In this document: positions 18,446-27,988 of the stretch, one piece after another
Numbering within the stretch: position 1 is the stretch's first letter
Layout of the letters: each line of letters begins with the position of its first letter
Assembly (NCBI RefSeq): GCF_022345965.1
Contig: NZ_JAKRMU010000001.1
Coordinates: 310,001 to 374,000, forward strand
DNA: 64,000 nucleotides
Reading direction: 5' to 3'
Source: Corynebacterium sp. ACRQK
Lineage (GTDB): Bacteria; Actinomycetota; Actinomycetes; Mycobacteriales; Mycobacteriaceae
The notes under the pieces: model-generated
What the model saw: the letters and a program-made list of their open reading frames with translations, nothing else
Databases searched by the model: none
Told to the model about the DNA's origin: nothing
Position numbers and translations under genes: made by a program

Positions 18446-19636
18446 TCACTCGACCCTAATCCAGCGGTCCGCCTCCCTCCGGAGCCTGCCCATTGCCTCC
18501 AGGTCGCGTAGGCAGCGGATCACCGTGCGGGCGGGCAAACCGGTGGCCTCCACCAGCTGCGGCAGTCTGCCTTCGGGACCTTTGCCGCTCGGCAAGGCTG
18601 CGGCGTCAATAATGGCGAGGTGCTCCCAGCTAGGCAGGAACGAACGATCCTCCTGGCCTAGCCCCAACGCCATCTGCTCGCCGAGAGGGGTGAGCTCCTC
18701 GATCAGGTCACGGGCGCTGACGGCCACCGTGGCGCGGTTGGTGCGGATGCGATCGAGGCATCCGAGGGAAGCGTGGGAGGTGACGGGGCCGGGGACGGCA
18801 AAGGTAGGCTTCACCAACGCTTCGGCCCAGTTCAGGGTGTTGATCGCCCCACTGCGCAGCGGCGCCTCGACCACCAGGGTCGCCTGCCCGAGAGCCGCGG
18901 CCAGGCGGTTACGGGTGAGGAAGCGATGGCGGGCCGGCGGGGTGCCCGGCGGATACTCGCTGATAAGCATTCCACCGGCGGCGACTATCTGCTCAAACAG
19001 GTTCCCATGCGCCTTGGGGTAGGAAACATCGAGGCCACAGGCCATGACCACGACGGTGGGCATCTTGGATTCGAGGGCCGCGCGGTGGGCGATGGCGTCG
19101 ATGCCGATCGCACCCCCGGAGATCAAGCTAAAGCCCGCGTCCGCCAGGTCTCCGGCGAAGGACTGGGTGACCTGCTCACCGTAGCGCGTGGCGGCGCGGG
19201 TGCCCACGACCGTGATCGAGCGGCGCACCAGCGCATCCAGGCGCACGTCCCCGCGCACCCACAGGGCGAAAGGTGCGGCCGCCTGGCCGCGGACGGAGGA
19301 ATCGTGATCCGCGCCCGAATCGCCCATCCGCACGAAGCTAGCAGTCAACTCGGCGGGCCACTCGTCGTCCTCCGGGGTGACCAGCCGCCAGCCACGGGCG
19401 GTGGCCAGCTCCGCGTCGCGGGCAGGGTCCTGCTCGTAGCGCTGCGACGTCGAGTCCGCCAACGCGCCCGGTAGCTCCCCGCCCCGGCGTGCCAATGCGT
19501 CCGCGACAGCCTGCACCTCTGCGGGACCGGCCTGCTCCCAGCCGTTTGGCCAGAGCATGTCCAGCACGTCGATGCGCGAGGCTTCTATAACTCGGCGCAC
19601 GTAGACCCATTCCAAAAAATTTTTCTGGGTCGTCAT
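18446..19636 (-). CDS. dprA: DNA processing protein DprA
   Basis: DprA binds single-stranded DNA and loads RecA during transformation; in many non-competent actinobacteria its role is unknown. The 396-residue protein has the Rossmann (SLOG) core with VGTRAATRYGEQ and SGGAIGIDAIAHRAAL, and a C-terminal winged helix (about 325-396). The start codon overlaps the upstream comM-like stop by 4 bp. An A6T5 tract lies in codons 4-7 (QKNFLE). Confidence 0.9.
   Translation of the reverse strand: MTTQKNFLEWVYVRRVIEASRIDVLDMLWPNGWEQAGPAEVQAVADALARRGGELPGALADSTSQRYEQDPARDAELATARGWRLVTPEDDEWPAELTASFVRMGDSGADHDSSVRGQAAAPFALWVRGDVRLDALVRRSITVVGTRAATRYGEQVTQSFAGDLADAGFSLISGGAIGIDAIAHRAALESKMPTVVVMACGLDVSYPKAHGNLFEQIVAAGGMLISEYPPGTPPARHRFLTRNRLAAALGQATLVVEAPLRSGAINTLNWAEALVKPTFAVPGPVTSHASLGCLDRIRTNRATVAVSARDLIEELTPLGEQMALGLGQEDRSFLPSWEHLAIIDAAALPSGKGPEGRLPQLVEATGLPARTVIRCLRDLEAMGRLRREADRWIRVE
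19614..19624. repeat. A6T5 tract (dprA)
   Basis: AAAAAATTTTT near the start of dprA, in GC-rich coding DNA, encoding KNF on the minus strand. A second tract lies 230 bp away. Confidence 0.6.
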
Positions 19637-21171
19637 CGCTGTACCTCCACCAATTCCCTGTCTGCTCCGAAGAGTTCCACCGCATCGCTGATGTGCCCCA
19701 GGTGCGGGGCGGACGCCCGGTCGAGATCCGCGAGAGTCCAGGCGACACGGATGGTTCGGTCCACTCCCCGCTGCGTGATGGTGCCGGTCCGCAGCATGTC
19801 CTCCAGCAGAACGGAGCCGGATTCATCCACGCCTACCTGCCGCAAAATTTTTCCGGACACTAATGCGTTGCTGGCGGTGCCCCACCGCTGGCGGGCGCGC
19901 TCCCTGGCCTCGGCCACCCGTTCGGCCACGGCGGAGCTGGTCTCTCCAGGACTGCTTAGCCCCTCAATCTGGGGCCTGCCCGTGGTGGTGGCGAACACGT
20001 CCACTCGGTCACGTAGCGGACCGGATAGCTTCGCCTGATACCGCAGTCGCGCCCCGGAGGGGCAGATGCAGTCAATCGGCAGTTCCGCGCCACACGGACA
20101 GGGGTTGGCTGCCATCACCAGCTGAAAGTCGGCGGGAAAGCTGGAGATTCTGTTCGCCCGCATGAGCTCCACGCGGCGCTGTTCCAAAGGCACGCGCAGG
20201 CACTCCAGGCTATCCCGGCGCGCCTCGCTGACCTCGTCGACAAACAGCACACCGTGGTGGGCCAGACTCACGGCCCCGGGGACAGGCACGCGCCCGCCGC
20301 CGATGAGTGCCGCCGGGGTCACGTTGTGGTGCGGCGCAATGAACGGCCGCTGACCCGCGAGCACTTCCGGCAAGCTCCCCTTTACTCCCGCCAGGGAGTG
20401 CACGCTCGCGGCCTCCACCCGCTCGGTATCGGTCATGGGCGGCAGGATCCCCGGCAGACGTTCGGCCAGCATCGATTTGCCGCTTCCCGGCGGCCCCGTC
20501 AGCATCAGGTTGTGCCCTCCGGCCGCGGCCACCTCCACCGCCCGGCGGGCAGCGGGCTGCCCCACTACTTCCGCCAGGTCCCCCACTTGCCGGGGCGGGG
20601 CATACTCCCCCGGGCACGCCTCCGGCAGCTCTCCTCCGCGCAGCCAGTCGATAACCGTACCCAGATTCTGGGCCACCAGCACGCTCACACCCCCATCGCT
20701 CGCTGCTGTCTGCGCAGCCTCGGCTGCCTCGCTTTCGTTTCCCACGGGCACCACGACAGTGGAGAATCCCTCCATCGCCGCGGCCAGCACCAGCGCGAAC
20801 ACTCCCTGCACCGGGCGGATCTGCCCATCCAACCCCAGCTCCCCCACCAGAATCGTCTGAGCTAGCCGTCCCGCTGCTAGCGCATCGTCAGCAACCGCAG
20901 AGAGCATCGCGCACACCATCGCCAGGTCATAACCGGCCCCCTGCTTCGGCAACCCGGCAGGCGACAAGCTCATCACGGTCCGCGACCCCGGCCACCCCAC
21001 GCCGGAATTCTTCAACGCCGACCGGATGCGGTCCTTCGCCTGCACCACCGCGGTATCCCCCATACCCACGATTGATATTCCGGGTAGCCCCCTGCTCACG
21101 TCGCACTCGACGGTGATCACCGTCCGTCGGGTCCCCTCCAGCGCTATCGACTGCGCATGCCCCACGGCCAT
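19633..21171 (-). CDS. ComM/YifB-family AAA+ ATPase (Mg-chelatase-like)
   Basis: A 512-residue protein of the YifB/ComM family; ComM is a branch-migration helicase acting in transformation in gammaproteobacteria. A Lon-like N-terminal domain (about 1-165) is followed by the AAA+ domain with Walker A GPPGSGKSM, Walker B GVLFVDEV and a C-terminal Mg-chelatase subdomain. A cysteine cluster CPCGAELPIDCIC is a typical insert. It forms an overlapping operon yraN-comM-dprA with xerC downstream. Confidence 0.88.
   Translation of the reverse strand: MAVGHAQSIALEGTRRTVITVECDVSRGLPGISIVGMGDTAVVQAKDRIRSALKNSGVGWPGSRTVMSLSPAGLPKQGAGYDLAMVCAMLSAVADDALAAGRLAQTILVGELGLDGQIRPVQGVFALVLAAAMEGFSTVVVPVGNESEAAEAAQTAASDGGVSVLVAQNLGTVIDWLRGGELPEACPGEYAPPRQVGDLAEVVGQPAARRAVEVAAAGGHNLMLTGPPGSGKSMLAERLPGILPPMTDTERVEAASVHSLAGVKGSLPEVLAGQRPFIAPHHNVTPAALIGGGRVPVPGAVSLAHHGVLFVDEVSEARRDSLECLRVPLEQRRVELMRANRISSFPADFQLVMAANPCPCGAELPIDCICPSGARLRYQAKLSGPLRDRVDVFATTTGRPQIEGLSSPGETSSAVAERVAEARERARQRWGTASNALVSGKILRQVGVDESGSVLLEDMLRTGTITQRGVDRTIRVAWTLADLDRASAPHLGHISDAVELFGADRELVEVQR
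19844..19852. repeat. A4T5 tract (comM-like gene)
   Basis: AAAATTTTT inside the comM-like gene, encoding part of GKILRQV on the minus strand. Confidence 0.5.
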
Positions 21172-21174
21172 TGG

Positions 21175-21537
21175 TCACCACACCCCCTCGACGTGCTCGC
21201 GCACGCCGTCCGGTCCGACGTCGATCACGTCCACGCGCAGTCCCCCGGAAAACTGCACCCCCTCGCGATTCTGCTCCAGCCACAGTCCGGCCAGCGTGCG
21301 GATCCGCCTGAGCTTCCGCGACCCCACCGCCGCCACTCCGCCCCCGTCGGAGTCCGAGGTGCGATACTTCACCTCGATGAAAGCCAGGTCGTCCTCGGGC
21401 GTCCGCGCCACCAAGTCCAGCTCCCCATAGCGGGTATAGAAGTTGCGGTCCAGCACCTCATAACCCGCCCGCTGCAGATACTCAGCCGCCAGATCCTCAC
21501 CCAGGTTTCCCACTGCTCGCTTGTTCGCCGCCGTCAC
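21175..21537 (-). CDS. yraN: UPF0102 / YraN-family protein
   Basis: A 120-residue protein with the endonuclease-like core G-E-L-D-L-V-A ... F-I-E-V-K-Y-R (about 38-60), in which E, D, E and K match a PD-(D/E)XK-type site. The physiological role is unknown. It is the first gene of the yraN-comM-dprA cluster and ends 3 bp before the comM-like start. Confidence 0.88.
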   Translation of the reverse strand: MTAANKRAVGNLGEDLAAEYLQRAGYEVLDRNFYTRYGELDLVARTPEDDLAFIEVKYRTSDSDGGGVAAVGSRKLRRIRTLAGLWLEQNREGVQFSGGLRVDVIDVGPDGVREHVEGVW

Positions 21538-21625
21538 TAGTCGCCCTCCCCTTTTCCGTGATCCGGCACCGGTTCTTCACGCCCGGTACCTGGTTCACAA
21601 GTGTGGGGCATCATCCCCGTGGGGT

Positions 21626-21642
21626 GGCGTCATAAAAAGAAA
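21626..21642 (-). repeat. Dispersed motif copy (intergenic)
   Basis: GGCGTCATAAAAAGAAA in the 172-bp gap between yraN and the DUF2469 gene, next to the terminator. Confidence 0.5.
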
Positions 21643-21655
21643 TAGAGACAACAAA

Positions 21656-21686
21656 AGCCCAGGGGGCTGTGGATAACCCCTGGGCT
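21656..21686 (-). terminator. Terminator after the DUF2469 gene, with a DnaA-type box in the loop
   Basis: A 10-bp perfect stem AGCCCAGGGG / CCCCTGGGCT lies 24 bp beyond the DUF2469 stop, with TTTG on the minus-strand side. The loop and flank contain TGTGGATAA, a perfect DnaA box on the minus strand (21668-21676). Confidence 0.8.
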
Positions 21687-21709
21687 GTGAATTAGAGGAA
21701 AGTCGCAGG

Positions 21710-22015
21710 TCAGTCGGGCAGTTGGAGCTCGGGCTTGTCGAGCTCCTCGATGTTTACGTCCTTGTAGGTGATTACGCGCACGTAGCGGACGAAGCGGGCG
21801 GGGCGGTACATGTCCCACACCCAGGCATCGGACATACGAACCTCGTAGTATACCTCCCCGCCGGAGTTGCGCGGGATCAACTCGACGGCGTTGGCCAGGT
21901 AAAAGCGGCGCTCGGTCTCCACAACGTAGGAAAACTGGCTGACCACGTCGCGGTACTCGCGGTACATCGACAGCTCGACGTTTGCCTCGTAGTCGTCTAG
22001 TTCCTCAGCGCTCAC
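21710..22015 (-). CDS. DUF2469 protein
   Basis: A 101-residue acidic protein of the actinobacterial DUF2469 family (Rv2901c type), starting at a GTG (VSAEELDDYEANVELSMY). The frame extends 30 codons upstream into rnhB; the GTG gives the family's usual length and begins 4 bp after the rnhB stop. The conserved segment YREYRDVVSQFSYVVETERRFYLAN is clear. The function is unknown. Confidence 0.85.
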   Translation of the reverse strand: MSAEELDDYEANVELSMYREYRDVVSQFSYVVETERRFYLANAVELIPRNSGGEVYYEVRMSDAWVWDMYRPARFVRYVRVITYKDVNIEELDKPELQLPD

Positions 22016-22019
22016 GGAC

Positions 22020-22646
22020 TTACCCTCGATCCTTCCCTTTAAGCCACTGCTGGTGCGCAGCGGCCACGTTCTTGTAACTGTAACGGTGATAAGGGGTGCC
22101 ACCATGTAGGCTCACCGCAGTCATGTGCGCCTTGGTGCCATAGCCCTTGTGACTAGCCAAACCATACCCCGGGAACTCCTCGTCGAGCGTTCGCAACACT
22201 CGATCCCTGGAAACCTTTGCCAGCACACTTGCCGCGCTGATGCACTTGGCCATCTGGTCGCCCTTCACCACGGGCAGGTGCGGCATAGGCAGGCCGGGGA
22301 CCTTCACCGCATCCGTCAGCACGTATCCGGGCTGCACCTCCAAAGCTGCCACAGCGCGGCGCATGCCGGAGACGTTCGCGTGCTGAATGCCGAAGCGGTC
22401 GATGTCTTCGGCGCTGATGTGAATAATCGAGTAGGAAACGGCGACGTCGCGGATGACGTCATACAGCCGCTCGCGGGTCTTCTCCGTGAGCTTCTTCGAG
22501 TCGGTCAGGCGGTCCAGCCCGGCCCCGTCCAGGTCAGAGGGCAGGATGCACGCCGCAATCGAGATGGGCCCGCAGCACGCACCGCGCCCAGCCTCGTCCA
22601 CCCCCGCGACAGGCCCCAGCCCCGCGGCCTCTAGCTCGCGTTCCAA
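22020..22646 (-). CDS. rnhB: Ribonuclease HII
   Basis: RNase HII cuts RNA in RNA-DNA hybrids and at single ribonucleotides. The 208-residue protein has the catalytic D17 and E18 (GVDEAGRG), D112 (LTDAVKV) and a further acidic residue near D131. The start is a TTG at 22646. An in-frame TAG lies seven codons upstream and no ATG or GTG is available before the active site. It lies 27 bp downstream of lepB. Confidence 0.93.
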   Translation of the reverse strand: MERELEAAGLGPVAGVDEAGRGACCGPISIAACILPSDLDGAGLDRLTDSKKLTEKTRERLYDVIRDVAVSYSIIHISAEDIDRFGIQHANVSGMRRAVAALEVQPGYVLTDAVKVPGLPMPHLPVVKGDQMAKCISAASVLAKVSRDRVLRTLDEEFPGYGLASHKGYGTKAHMTAVSLHGGTPYHRYSYKNVAAAHQQWLKGKDRG

Positions 22647-22673
22647 CTTAACTCTTGAGCGACTCTAGCGGCT

Positions 22674-23471
22674 CTAGTCCTGGATGGGCAGGGGGTCCAC
22701 GCCACCGATGCGACTGAACGGCAGCAGGATGGACTCGACCTCGCCGACGATGTTCTCCACAGGGATGGTTCCCTGGTGCTCGTCGCCCATGTGCGCGCGG
22801 GAATCCAGCGAGTTGGTGCGGTTGTCGCCCATCACCCAGACAGCGTCGTCCGGCACGGTAACGGGGCCGAAGTAGTCGCCCTGGCACTCCTTGGAGCCCG
22901 TGGTCGGGTCGATCGGGTTGGCCGGTGGGTCCATCGTGTAGGAATCGTCGACCTTCTTGCCGTTGACCATGATGCCCGGGTCGCCTTCCTGGCACTGCAC
23001 GGTCTGCCCACCGGTGGCGATCACGCGCTTGACCAGTGTGTTTTCGTCCGGCGCGACGATGCCGATGGTGGCGCCAAGGTTCTGCAGGCCGCGCACCACA
23101 TCGTTGGAGCTGCGGCGGGAAGTGTATTCCTCGTTCCAAGACTCAGTTCCGACGAAGACGACGACATCGCCCGGGTCCGGCATTTTGTCGCCGCGGTAGG
23201 CCAGCTTGTTCACGAAGATGCGGTCGGGTGTACAGCCCACGCAGCCGTGCAGCGTCGGCTCCATCGACTCGGAAGGAATCAGGTACATGCGACCCACAAA
23301 GTTATTGAAAGCGCCCAGCACCAGCATCGTCACCAGGATGATGATCGGCATCTCGACCCACCAAGGGTAGGTCTTCTTCTCCTTCTTCTTTTTTGGTGAC
23401 GCCCCCTGCTCCGGCTGCGCGGCAGCCTCATTGGGCACGTTGGGGTCGTTGGGTTCCTGTCGATGAGTCAC
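22674..23471 (-). CDS. lepB: Signal peptidase I
   Basis: LepB removes signal peptides from secreted proteins. From the GTG at 23471 it has 265 residues: a basic cytoplasmic N-terminus, one membrane helix (about 41-58), the nucleophile S69 in IPSESMEPTL, the general base K148 in LVKRVIATGG and the GDNRTNS box. The open frame reaches 23696, but the upstream part lies inside rplS. The N-terminus (ASPKKKKEKK) is encoded by a copy of the dispersed T-tract/GTGACGCC motif. Confidence 0.95.
   Translation of the reverse strand: MTHRQEPNDPNVPNEAAAQPEQGASPKKKKEKKTYPWWVEMPIIILVTMLVLGAFNNFVGRMYLIPSESMEPTLHGCVGCTPDRIFVNKLAYRGDKMPDPGDVVVFVGTESWNEEYTSRRSSNDVVRGLQNLGATIGIVAPDENTLVKRVIATGGQTVQCQEGDPGIMVNGKKVDDSYTMDPPANPIDPTTGSKECQGDYFGPVTVPDDAVWVMGDNRTNSLDSRAHMGDEHQGTIPVENIVGEVESILLPFSRIGGVDPLPIQD
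23389..23403 (+). repeat. Dispersed motif copy (lepB)
   Basis: TTTTTTGGTGACGCC within the disordered lepB N-terminus, read as GASPKK on the minus strand. Confidence 0.6.
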
Positions 23472-23502
23472 AAGGAACGAGGATACCAGTGGGGCGAACA
23501 GC

Positions 23503-23534
23503 AAAAAACCCAGCCACGAAAGTGTGACTGGGTT
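23503..23534 (-). terminator. rplS terminator
   Basis: The minus strand shows AACCCAGTCAC ... GTGGCTGGGTT followed by T6. The stem has one mismatch. It lies 22 bp past the rplS stop and before lepB. Confidence 0.85.
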
Positions 23535-23556
23535 GATAGCACTTAGGGGGTAAGTA

Positions 23557-23898
23557 CTAGATGCGCTCCTTGATGCGGGCTGCCTTGCCGCGACGCTCGC
23601 GCAGATAGTACAGCTTCGCACGGCGGACCTTACCGCGGGACAGGACGTCGATGCGGTCGATGTTCGGGGAGTGAACCGGGAAGGTACGCTCCACACCGAT
23701 GCCGAAGGAAACCTTGCGGATGGTGAAGGTCTCGCGGATGCCGGAGTTCTGGCGGCGGATCACAACGCCACGGAAAACCTGCAGACGGGACTTGGAGCCC
23801 TCGATAACCTTGACGTGAACGTCCAGGGTATCGCCGGCGCGGAACTCGGGAATGTCGTCGCGCAGCTGAGCTGCGTCAACCTTATCAAGAATGTGCAT
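23557..23898 (-). CDS. rplS: 50S ribosomal protein L19
   Basis: L19 lies at the 30S-50S interface. The 113-residue protein begins [19 protein letters not shown] and carries the family core [13 protein letters not shown] and [11 protein letters not shown]. In most actinobacteria rplS directly follows trmD; here tex and the betaine genes lie between them, so it has its own upstream region (23899-24011). Confidence 0.97.
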   Translation of the reverse strand: MHILDKVDAAQLRDDIPEFRAGDTLDVHVKVIEGSKSRLQVFRGVVIRRQNSGIRETFTIRKVSFGIGVERTFPVHSPNIDRIDVLSRGKVRRAKLYYLRERRGKAARIKERI

Positions 23899-24011
23899 GG
23901 ATGAAATCCTTTTGCTCGTCTGGATAGAGGATCCTCGCGGCTTTTCGCGTGACGTGCGCGCCTACGGGTTCGTACCCACAACAGAAATTAACTTGAGTAG
24001 TATGACACCGA

Positions 24012-26282
24012 CTAGCGGCTTTGTCCAAATCCTGCGTTCTTCAGCGCGGCGGCCATACTGCCCTGCGGGGCCTGATTGCGGGGGTTGGGCTTCCTCCGCG
24101 CACCCTTCTTCGGCTTGGACTTGCCGTTGGCTGTGGGGGCCTTGGGTTCGTCCTGCAGGCGCAGGGAAAGGCCAATGCGGTTGCGCGGAACGTCCACGTC
24201 AACGACACGCACCTTCACCACCTCGCCAGAGCTGACCACGTCGTGCGGATCCTTTACGAATTGCTCGCTCATGGCGGAGACGTGAACCAGGCCATCCTGG
24301 TGCACGCCGATATCCACAAAGGCTCCGAAGGCGGCGACGTTCGTGACCGTGCCCTCTAGCACCATGCCCGGCTTGAGGTCCTTGATGGTCTCGATCCCCT
24401 CGGCGAGCGTGGCAGTCTTGAACGTCGGGCGCGGGTCGCGCCCCGGCTTGTCCAGCTCCGCCAGCACGTCCGTGACGGTGGGGATGCCGAACTTCTCGTC
24501 GGCGAAGTCCCCCGCACGCAGCTTGCCCAGCACGGCGGAGTTGCCTACGAGCTGCGCAACCTCCACGCCGGTCGTGTCTACGATGCGGCGCACCAGCGGG
24601 TAGGCCTCGGGGTGTACAGCTGAGCCGTCCAGCGGGTCGGCAGCTCCGTTGATCCGCAGGAAGCCCGCGGCCTGCTCGAACGCCTTCGGCCCCAGGCGCG
24701 GCACCTTCAGCAGTTCCTTGCGGGATTTGAAGGCGCCGTTCTCATCGCGGTAGGCCACGATGTTCTCCGCCAGGGTCGGGGTAACTCCTGCCACCCGGTT
24801 GAGCAGTGGCGCACTGGCCAGGTTCACGTCCACGCCGACGGAGTTCACCGCATCCTCCACCACGGTGTCCAGACCGGCGGCCAGCAGCGCCTGGTTGACG
24901 TCGTGCTGGTACTGCCCCACGCCGATGGATTTCGGGTCGATCTTCACCAGCTCCGCCAGCGGATCCTGCAGGCGGCGGGCAATGGAAACGGCCCCGCGCA
25001 GCGAGACGTCCATGCCCGGGAACTCCTGGGCGGCCACCTCGGAGGCAGAGTAGACCGACGCGCCTGCCTCGGAGATGACAACGGTTTGGGGCTTGGTGCC
25101 CTCCGCCAGTCCGGCGATCTCCTTTGCCAGCTTCTCGGTCTCGCGGCTGGCGGTGCCGTTGCCCACTGCCAGTAGCTCCACGCCGTGCTTGTTCACCAGC
25201 GCGCTGAGGATCGTGCGGGCCTTATCCCACTGGCCAGAGTGCGGGTAGACCACGACCGTATCCAGCACCTTACCGGTGCCGTCCACGACTGCACACTTCA
25301 CGCCGTTGCGGTAGCCCGGATCCATGCCCAGGGTCGACCGGTGACCCGCGGGCGCCGCCAGCAGCAGATCCTTCAGGTTCTTCGAGAACACGCTCACGGC
25401 GGCCTCGTCGGCCTTCTCCTTCAGACGCATACGCACATCCACCGCGGAGCTGACCGCCAGCTTCGTGCGCCAGCCGAAGCGCACGCATTCGGCGCGAAAC
25501 TTATCGGCAGGATCGCCCTGAGCCTGCAGGCCGGTGCGATCGGCAATGATGCCCTGGTAGAACTCGTCGTCCTCCCCCGGCGCAAAGTTCACCCGCAGCA
25601 CGCCTTCGTTCTCACCGCGCAGCAGTGCCAGCACGCGGTGGCTCGGCAGATCCCCGAAGGGTTCGTCGAACTCGAAGTAGTCGCGGTACTTCTGGCCTTC
25701 TTCCTCCTTGCCCTCAATCACGGCGGATTCGGCACGGCCTCGCTGGAAGTATTCCTCCCGGATCTCCCCCACCAGATCCGCGTCGGTGGAAATGTCCTCG
25801 ACCACAATGGCCCTGGCGCCAGCCATCACCGAGGTGGCGTCAGCAAAACCCTCCTGGACGTAATCCGCGGCCAGATCGGGACTGCCTCCGGCGAGCAGCT
25901 TCTCGACCAGCTCGCCCAAGCCGGCCTCGCGCGCGATGGCGGCCTTGGTGCGGCGGGACTTCTTAAACGGCAGGTACAGATCCTCGAGGCGGGCCTTCGT
26001 ATCCACGGCCAGGATCTTCTCACGCAGGTCGTCGGTGAGCTTGCCCTGCTCTTTGATGCTTTTGAGGATGGTCTCCTTGCGGGCGGCGAGCTCGCGCAGG
26101 TAGTCGAGGCGCTGCTCGAGCTTGCGCAGCTGGCTGTCGTCCATACCGCCGGTGACTTCCTTGCGGTAGCGGGCGATAAACGGCACGGTCGCCCCGCCGT
26201 CCAGCAAGTCGATGGTGGCCTGCACCCGGGGCTGATCCACCCCGAGCTCGTAGGCAATGATGCTAGCGATGCTATCGGTCAT
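24012..26282 (-). CDS. tex: Tex-family RNA-binding protein
   Basis: A 756-residue cytoplasmic Tex protein, a nucleic-acid-binding homologue of Spt6 involved in transcription and tolerance of stress. The Tex_N helical part (about 1-190), the YqgF/RuvX-like domain (about 320-460, LGMDPGYRNGVKCAV), helix-hairpin-helix motifs (about 490-560) and a C-terminal S1 domain (about 640-710, GMVLEGTVTNVAAFGAFVDI) are all visible. The ATG at 26282 (MTDSIASIIAYELG) is preferred to one three codons upstream. Confidence 0.93.
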   Translation of the reverse strand: MTDSIASIIAYELGVDQPRVQATIDLLDGGATVPFIARYRKEVTGGMDDSQLRKLEQRLDYLRELAARKETILKSIKEQGKLTDDLREKILAVDTKARLEDLYLPFKKSRRTKAAIAREAGLGELVEKLLAGGSPDLAADYVQEGFADATSVMAGARAIVVEDISTDADLVGEIREEYFQRGRAESAVIEGKEEEGQKYRDYFEFDEPFGDLPSHRVLALLRGENEGVLRVNFAPGEDDEFYQGIIADRTGLQAQGDPADKFRAECVRFGWRTKLAVSSAVDVRMRLKEKADEAAVSVFSKNLKDLLLAAPAGHRSTLGMDPGYRNGVKCAVVDGTGKVLDTVVVYPHSGQWDKARTILSALVNKHGVELLAVGNGTASRETEKLAKEIAGLAEGTKPQTVVISEAGASVYSASEVAAQEFPGMDVSLRGAVSIARRLQDPLAELVKIDPKSIGVGQYQHDVNQALLAAGLDTVVEDAVNSVGVDVNLASAPLLNRVAGVTPTLAENIVAYRDENGAFKSRKELLKVPRLGPKAFEQAAGFLRINGAADPLDGSAVHPEAYPLVRRIVDTTGVEVAQLVGNSAVLGKLRAGDFADEKFGIPTVTDVLAELDKPGRDPRPTFKTATLAEGIETIKDLKPGMVLEGTVTNVAAFGAFVDIGVHQDGLVHVSAMSEQFVKDPHDVVSSGEVVKVRVVDVDVPRNRIGLSLRLQDEPKAPTANGKSKPKKGARRKPNPRNQAPQGSMAAALKNAGFGQSR

Positions 26283-26363
26283 TCCCCACATTCTAGAGGG
26301 GCTACTGCTTGCCGAAATCCTCGCCCCACTCGGGCCGCATCGCTTCTTGCCCGCTGACTTTTC

Positions 26364-27935
26364 CTATTCCTTAAACCACCCCGTCACCGCTGGCGCGATG
26401 TTGGTGTAGACGTGCTTGTGCTCTTGGTACTCGGCCAGGCCGGTGGGGCCGAGCTCGCGGCCGTTGCCGGACTGCTTCATTCCGCCCCACTCCGCCTGCG
26501 GCAGGTAGGGGTGGAAGTCATTAATCCAAATAGTCCCGTGACGCAGCTTACGTGCGACCCTTTCCGCCTTACCGGCGTCAGTGGTCCACACGGCTCCGGC
26601 CAGGCCGTACTCGGTGTCGTTGGCGATGGCCACGGCCTCGTCCTCGGTGGTGAAGGTCTCGATGGTCACGACCGGACCGAAGGCCTCGTCGTGCACGCAG
26701 TCCATCTCTTGCGTGCAGCCATCGATGATCGTCGGCAGGTAGAACACGCCCTGGGTCAGATCCGTGTTGCCCGTCGCGTGGGAGCCCTGGTTGTCCTCGG
26801 CCGTCGGGATGCGACCGCCGCAGAGGATCTTCGCGCCCTGCTCGCGGGCGCGGTCGACGTAGGCCGCAACCTTGTCGCGGTGATCGACGGAGATCAGCGC
26901 GCCGGTCTCGGCGGCCTCGTCCAGCGGGCCGCCGACCTTGATCTTCTCGGCCTTGGCCACCAGAGCCTCGACGAACTGGTCGTGGATGGACTCCTCCACC
27001 ACTATGCGGGAGCCCGCAGAGCACACTTGGCCGGAGTGGACGAACGCGCCGTTCAGTGCGTTATCCACCGCAGCGTCGAACTCCGCGTCGGCGAAGATGA
27101 CGTTCGGGTTCTTGCCGCCCAGCTCCAGGGCCACGCGCTTGACGGTCTCCGCCGCGTTGCGGGCGATCAGCTTGCCGGTGACCAGGCCGCCGGTGAAGCT
27201 GACCATATCCACATCCGAGCTCTGCGACAGCGGGTTGCCGCAGTTGGCGCCCGCGCCGGTGATCAGGTTAGCCACGCCGGCCGGCAGCCCCAGCTGGTCC
27301 AGGACCGTCATCAGCATCATGGCGGTGTGCGGGGTAAGCTCCGCCTGCTTCAGCACAAAGGAGTTGCCTGCGGCCAGGGCCGGGGCGACCTTCCAGGCCA
27401 CCTGCAGCAGCGGGTAGTTCCACGGGGTAATCAGGCCGCATACGCCGACGGGTTCGGCGTCAATACGAGAGCGAACATTTGCATCGCCCGGGTCCACGAC
27501 GCGACCGGCCTGGTGCTGGGCAAGAGTGCCGAAGTACTCGAAAGAGTTGGCGATGTCGTCCATGTCGATCTCGGACTCGGCCAGGCGCTTGCCCGTGTCG
27601 GCGGACTCGGCGCGGGCGAAGGCATCCTTGTTCTCGCGGATCTTGTCGGCGACCTGTAGCAGGAGCTTGCCGCGCTCGGCGGCGGGCACGTCGGCCCACA
27701 CGCGGGAGTCGAAGGAGGCACGGGCAGCGGCGATGGCCTTGTTCGTGTCCTCGTCGGAGGCCTCGGAAACCAAGCCCACGGTGGAGTTATCGGCGGGGTT
27801 TGTGATCGTGCGGGTCTCGCCCCTTTCAGCCGCTCCCCACTGGCCGTTGATGAACAGCGAGGCGGGAGCGCCCTCATTCTTGTGCACCCCGGCCAGCAGT
27901 TCGCAGGTGGTGGGGTCGAACAGTACAGCGTTCAT
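26364..27935 (-). CDS. betB: Betaine aldehyde dehydrogenase
   Basis: It oxidises betaine aldehyde to glycine betaine with NAD(P). The 523-residue aldehyde dehydrogenase shows N173 (PWNYPLL), the general base E271 (LELGGKNPN) and the nucleophile C305 (GQVCSAGSR). The adjacent BCCT transporter and divergent choline dehydrogenase make betaine aldehyde the likely substrate. An N-terminal extension of about 20 residues precedes the usual start. It lies 53 bp downstream of betT, in one transcription unit. Confidence 0.88.
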   Translation of the reverse strand: MNAVLFDPTTCELLAGVHKNEGAPASLFINGQWGAAERGETRTITNPADNSTVGLVSEASDEDTNKAIAAARASFDSRVWADVPAAERGKLLLQVADKIRENKDAFARAESADTGKRLAESEIDMDDIANSFEYFGTLAQHQAGRVVDPGDANVRSRIDAEPVGVCGLITPWNYPLLQVAWKVAPALAAGNSFVLKQAELTPHTAMMLMTVLDQLGLPAGVANLITGAGANCGNPLSQSSDVDMVSFTGGLVTGKLIARNAAETVKRVALELGGKNPNVIFADAEFDAAVDNALNGAFVHSGQVCSAGSRIVVEESIHDQFVEALVAKAEKIKVGGPLDEAAETGALISVDHRDKVAAYVDRAREQGAKILCGGRIPTAEDNQGSHATGNTDLTQGVFYLPTIIDGCTQEMDCVHDEAFGPVVTIETFTTEDEAVAIANDTEYGLAGAVWTTDAGKAERVARKLRHGTIWINDFHPYLPQAEWGGMKQSGNGRELGPTGLAEYQEHKHVYTNIAPAVTGWFKE

Positions 27936-27988
27936 GGTTGTGATTCTCGCTTTCTGTATTTGGCCTTTTAGTCCAGTTGGTCCAGGTT

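Noticed and set aside
17532-19022. A 496-codon plus-strand frame opposite xerC and dprA
   Set aside because: The minus strand carries xerC and dprA with all catalytic motifs; the plus frame is a GC-rich shadow with no family features.
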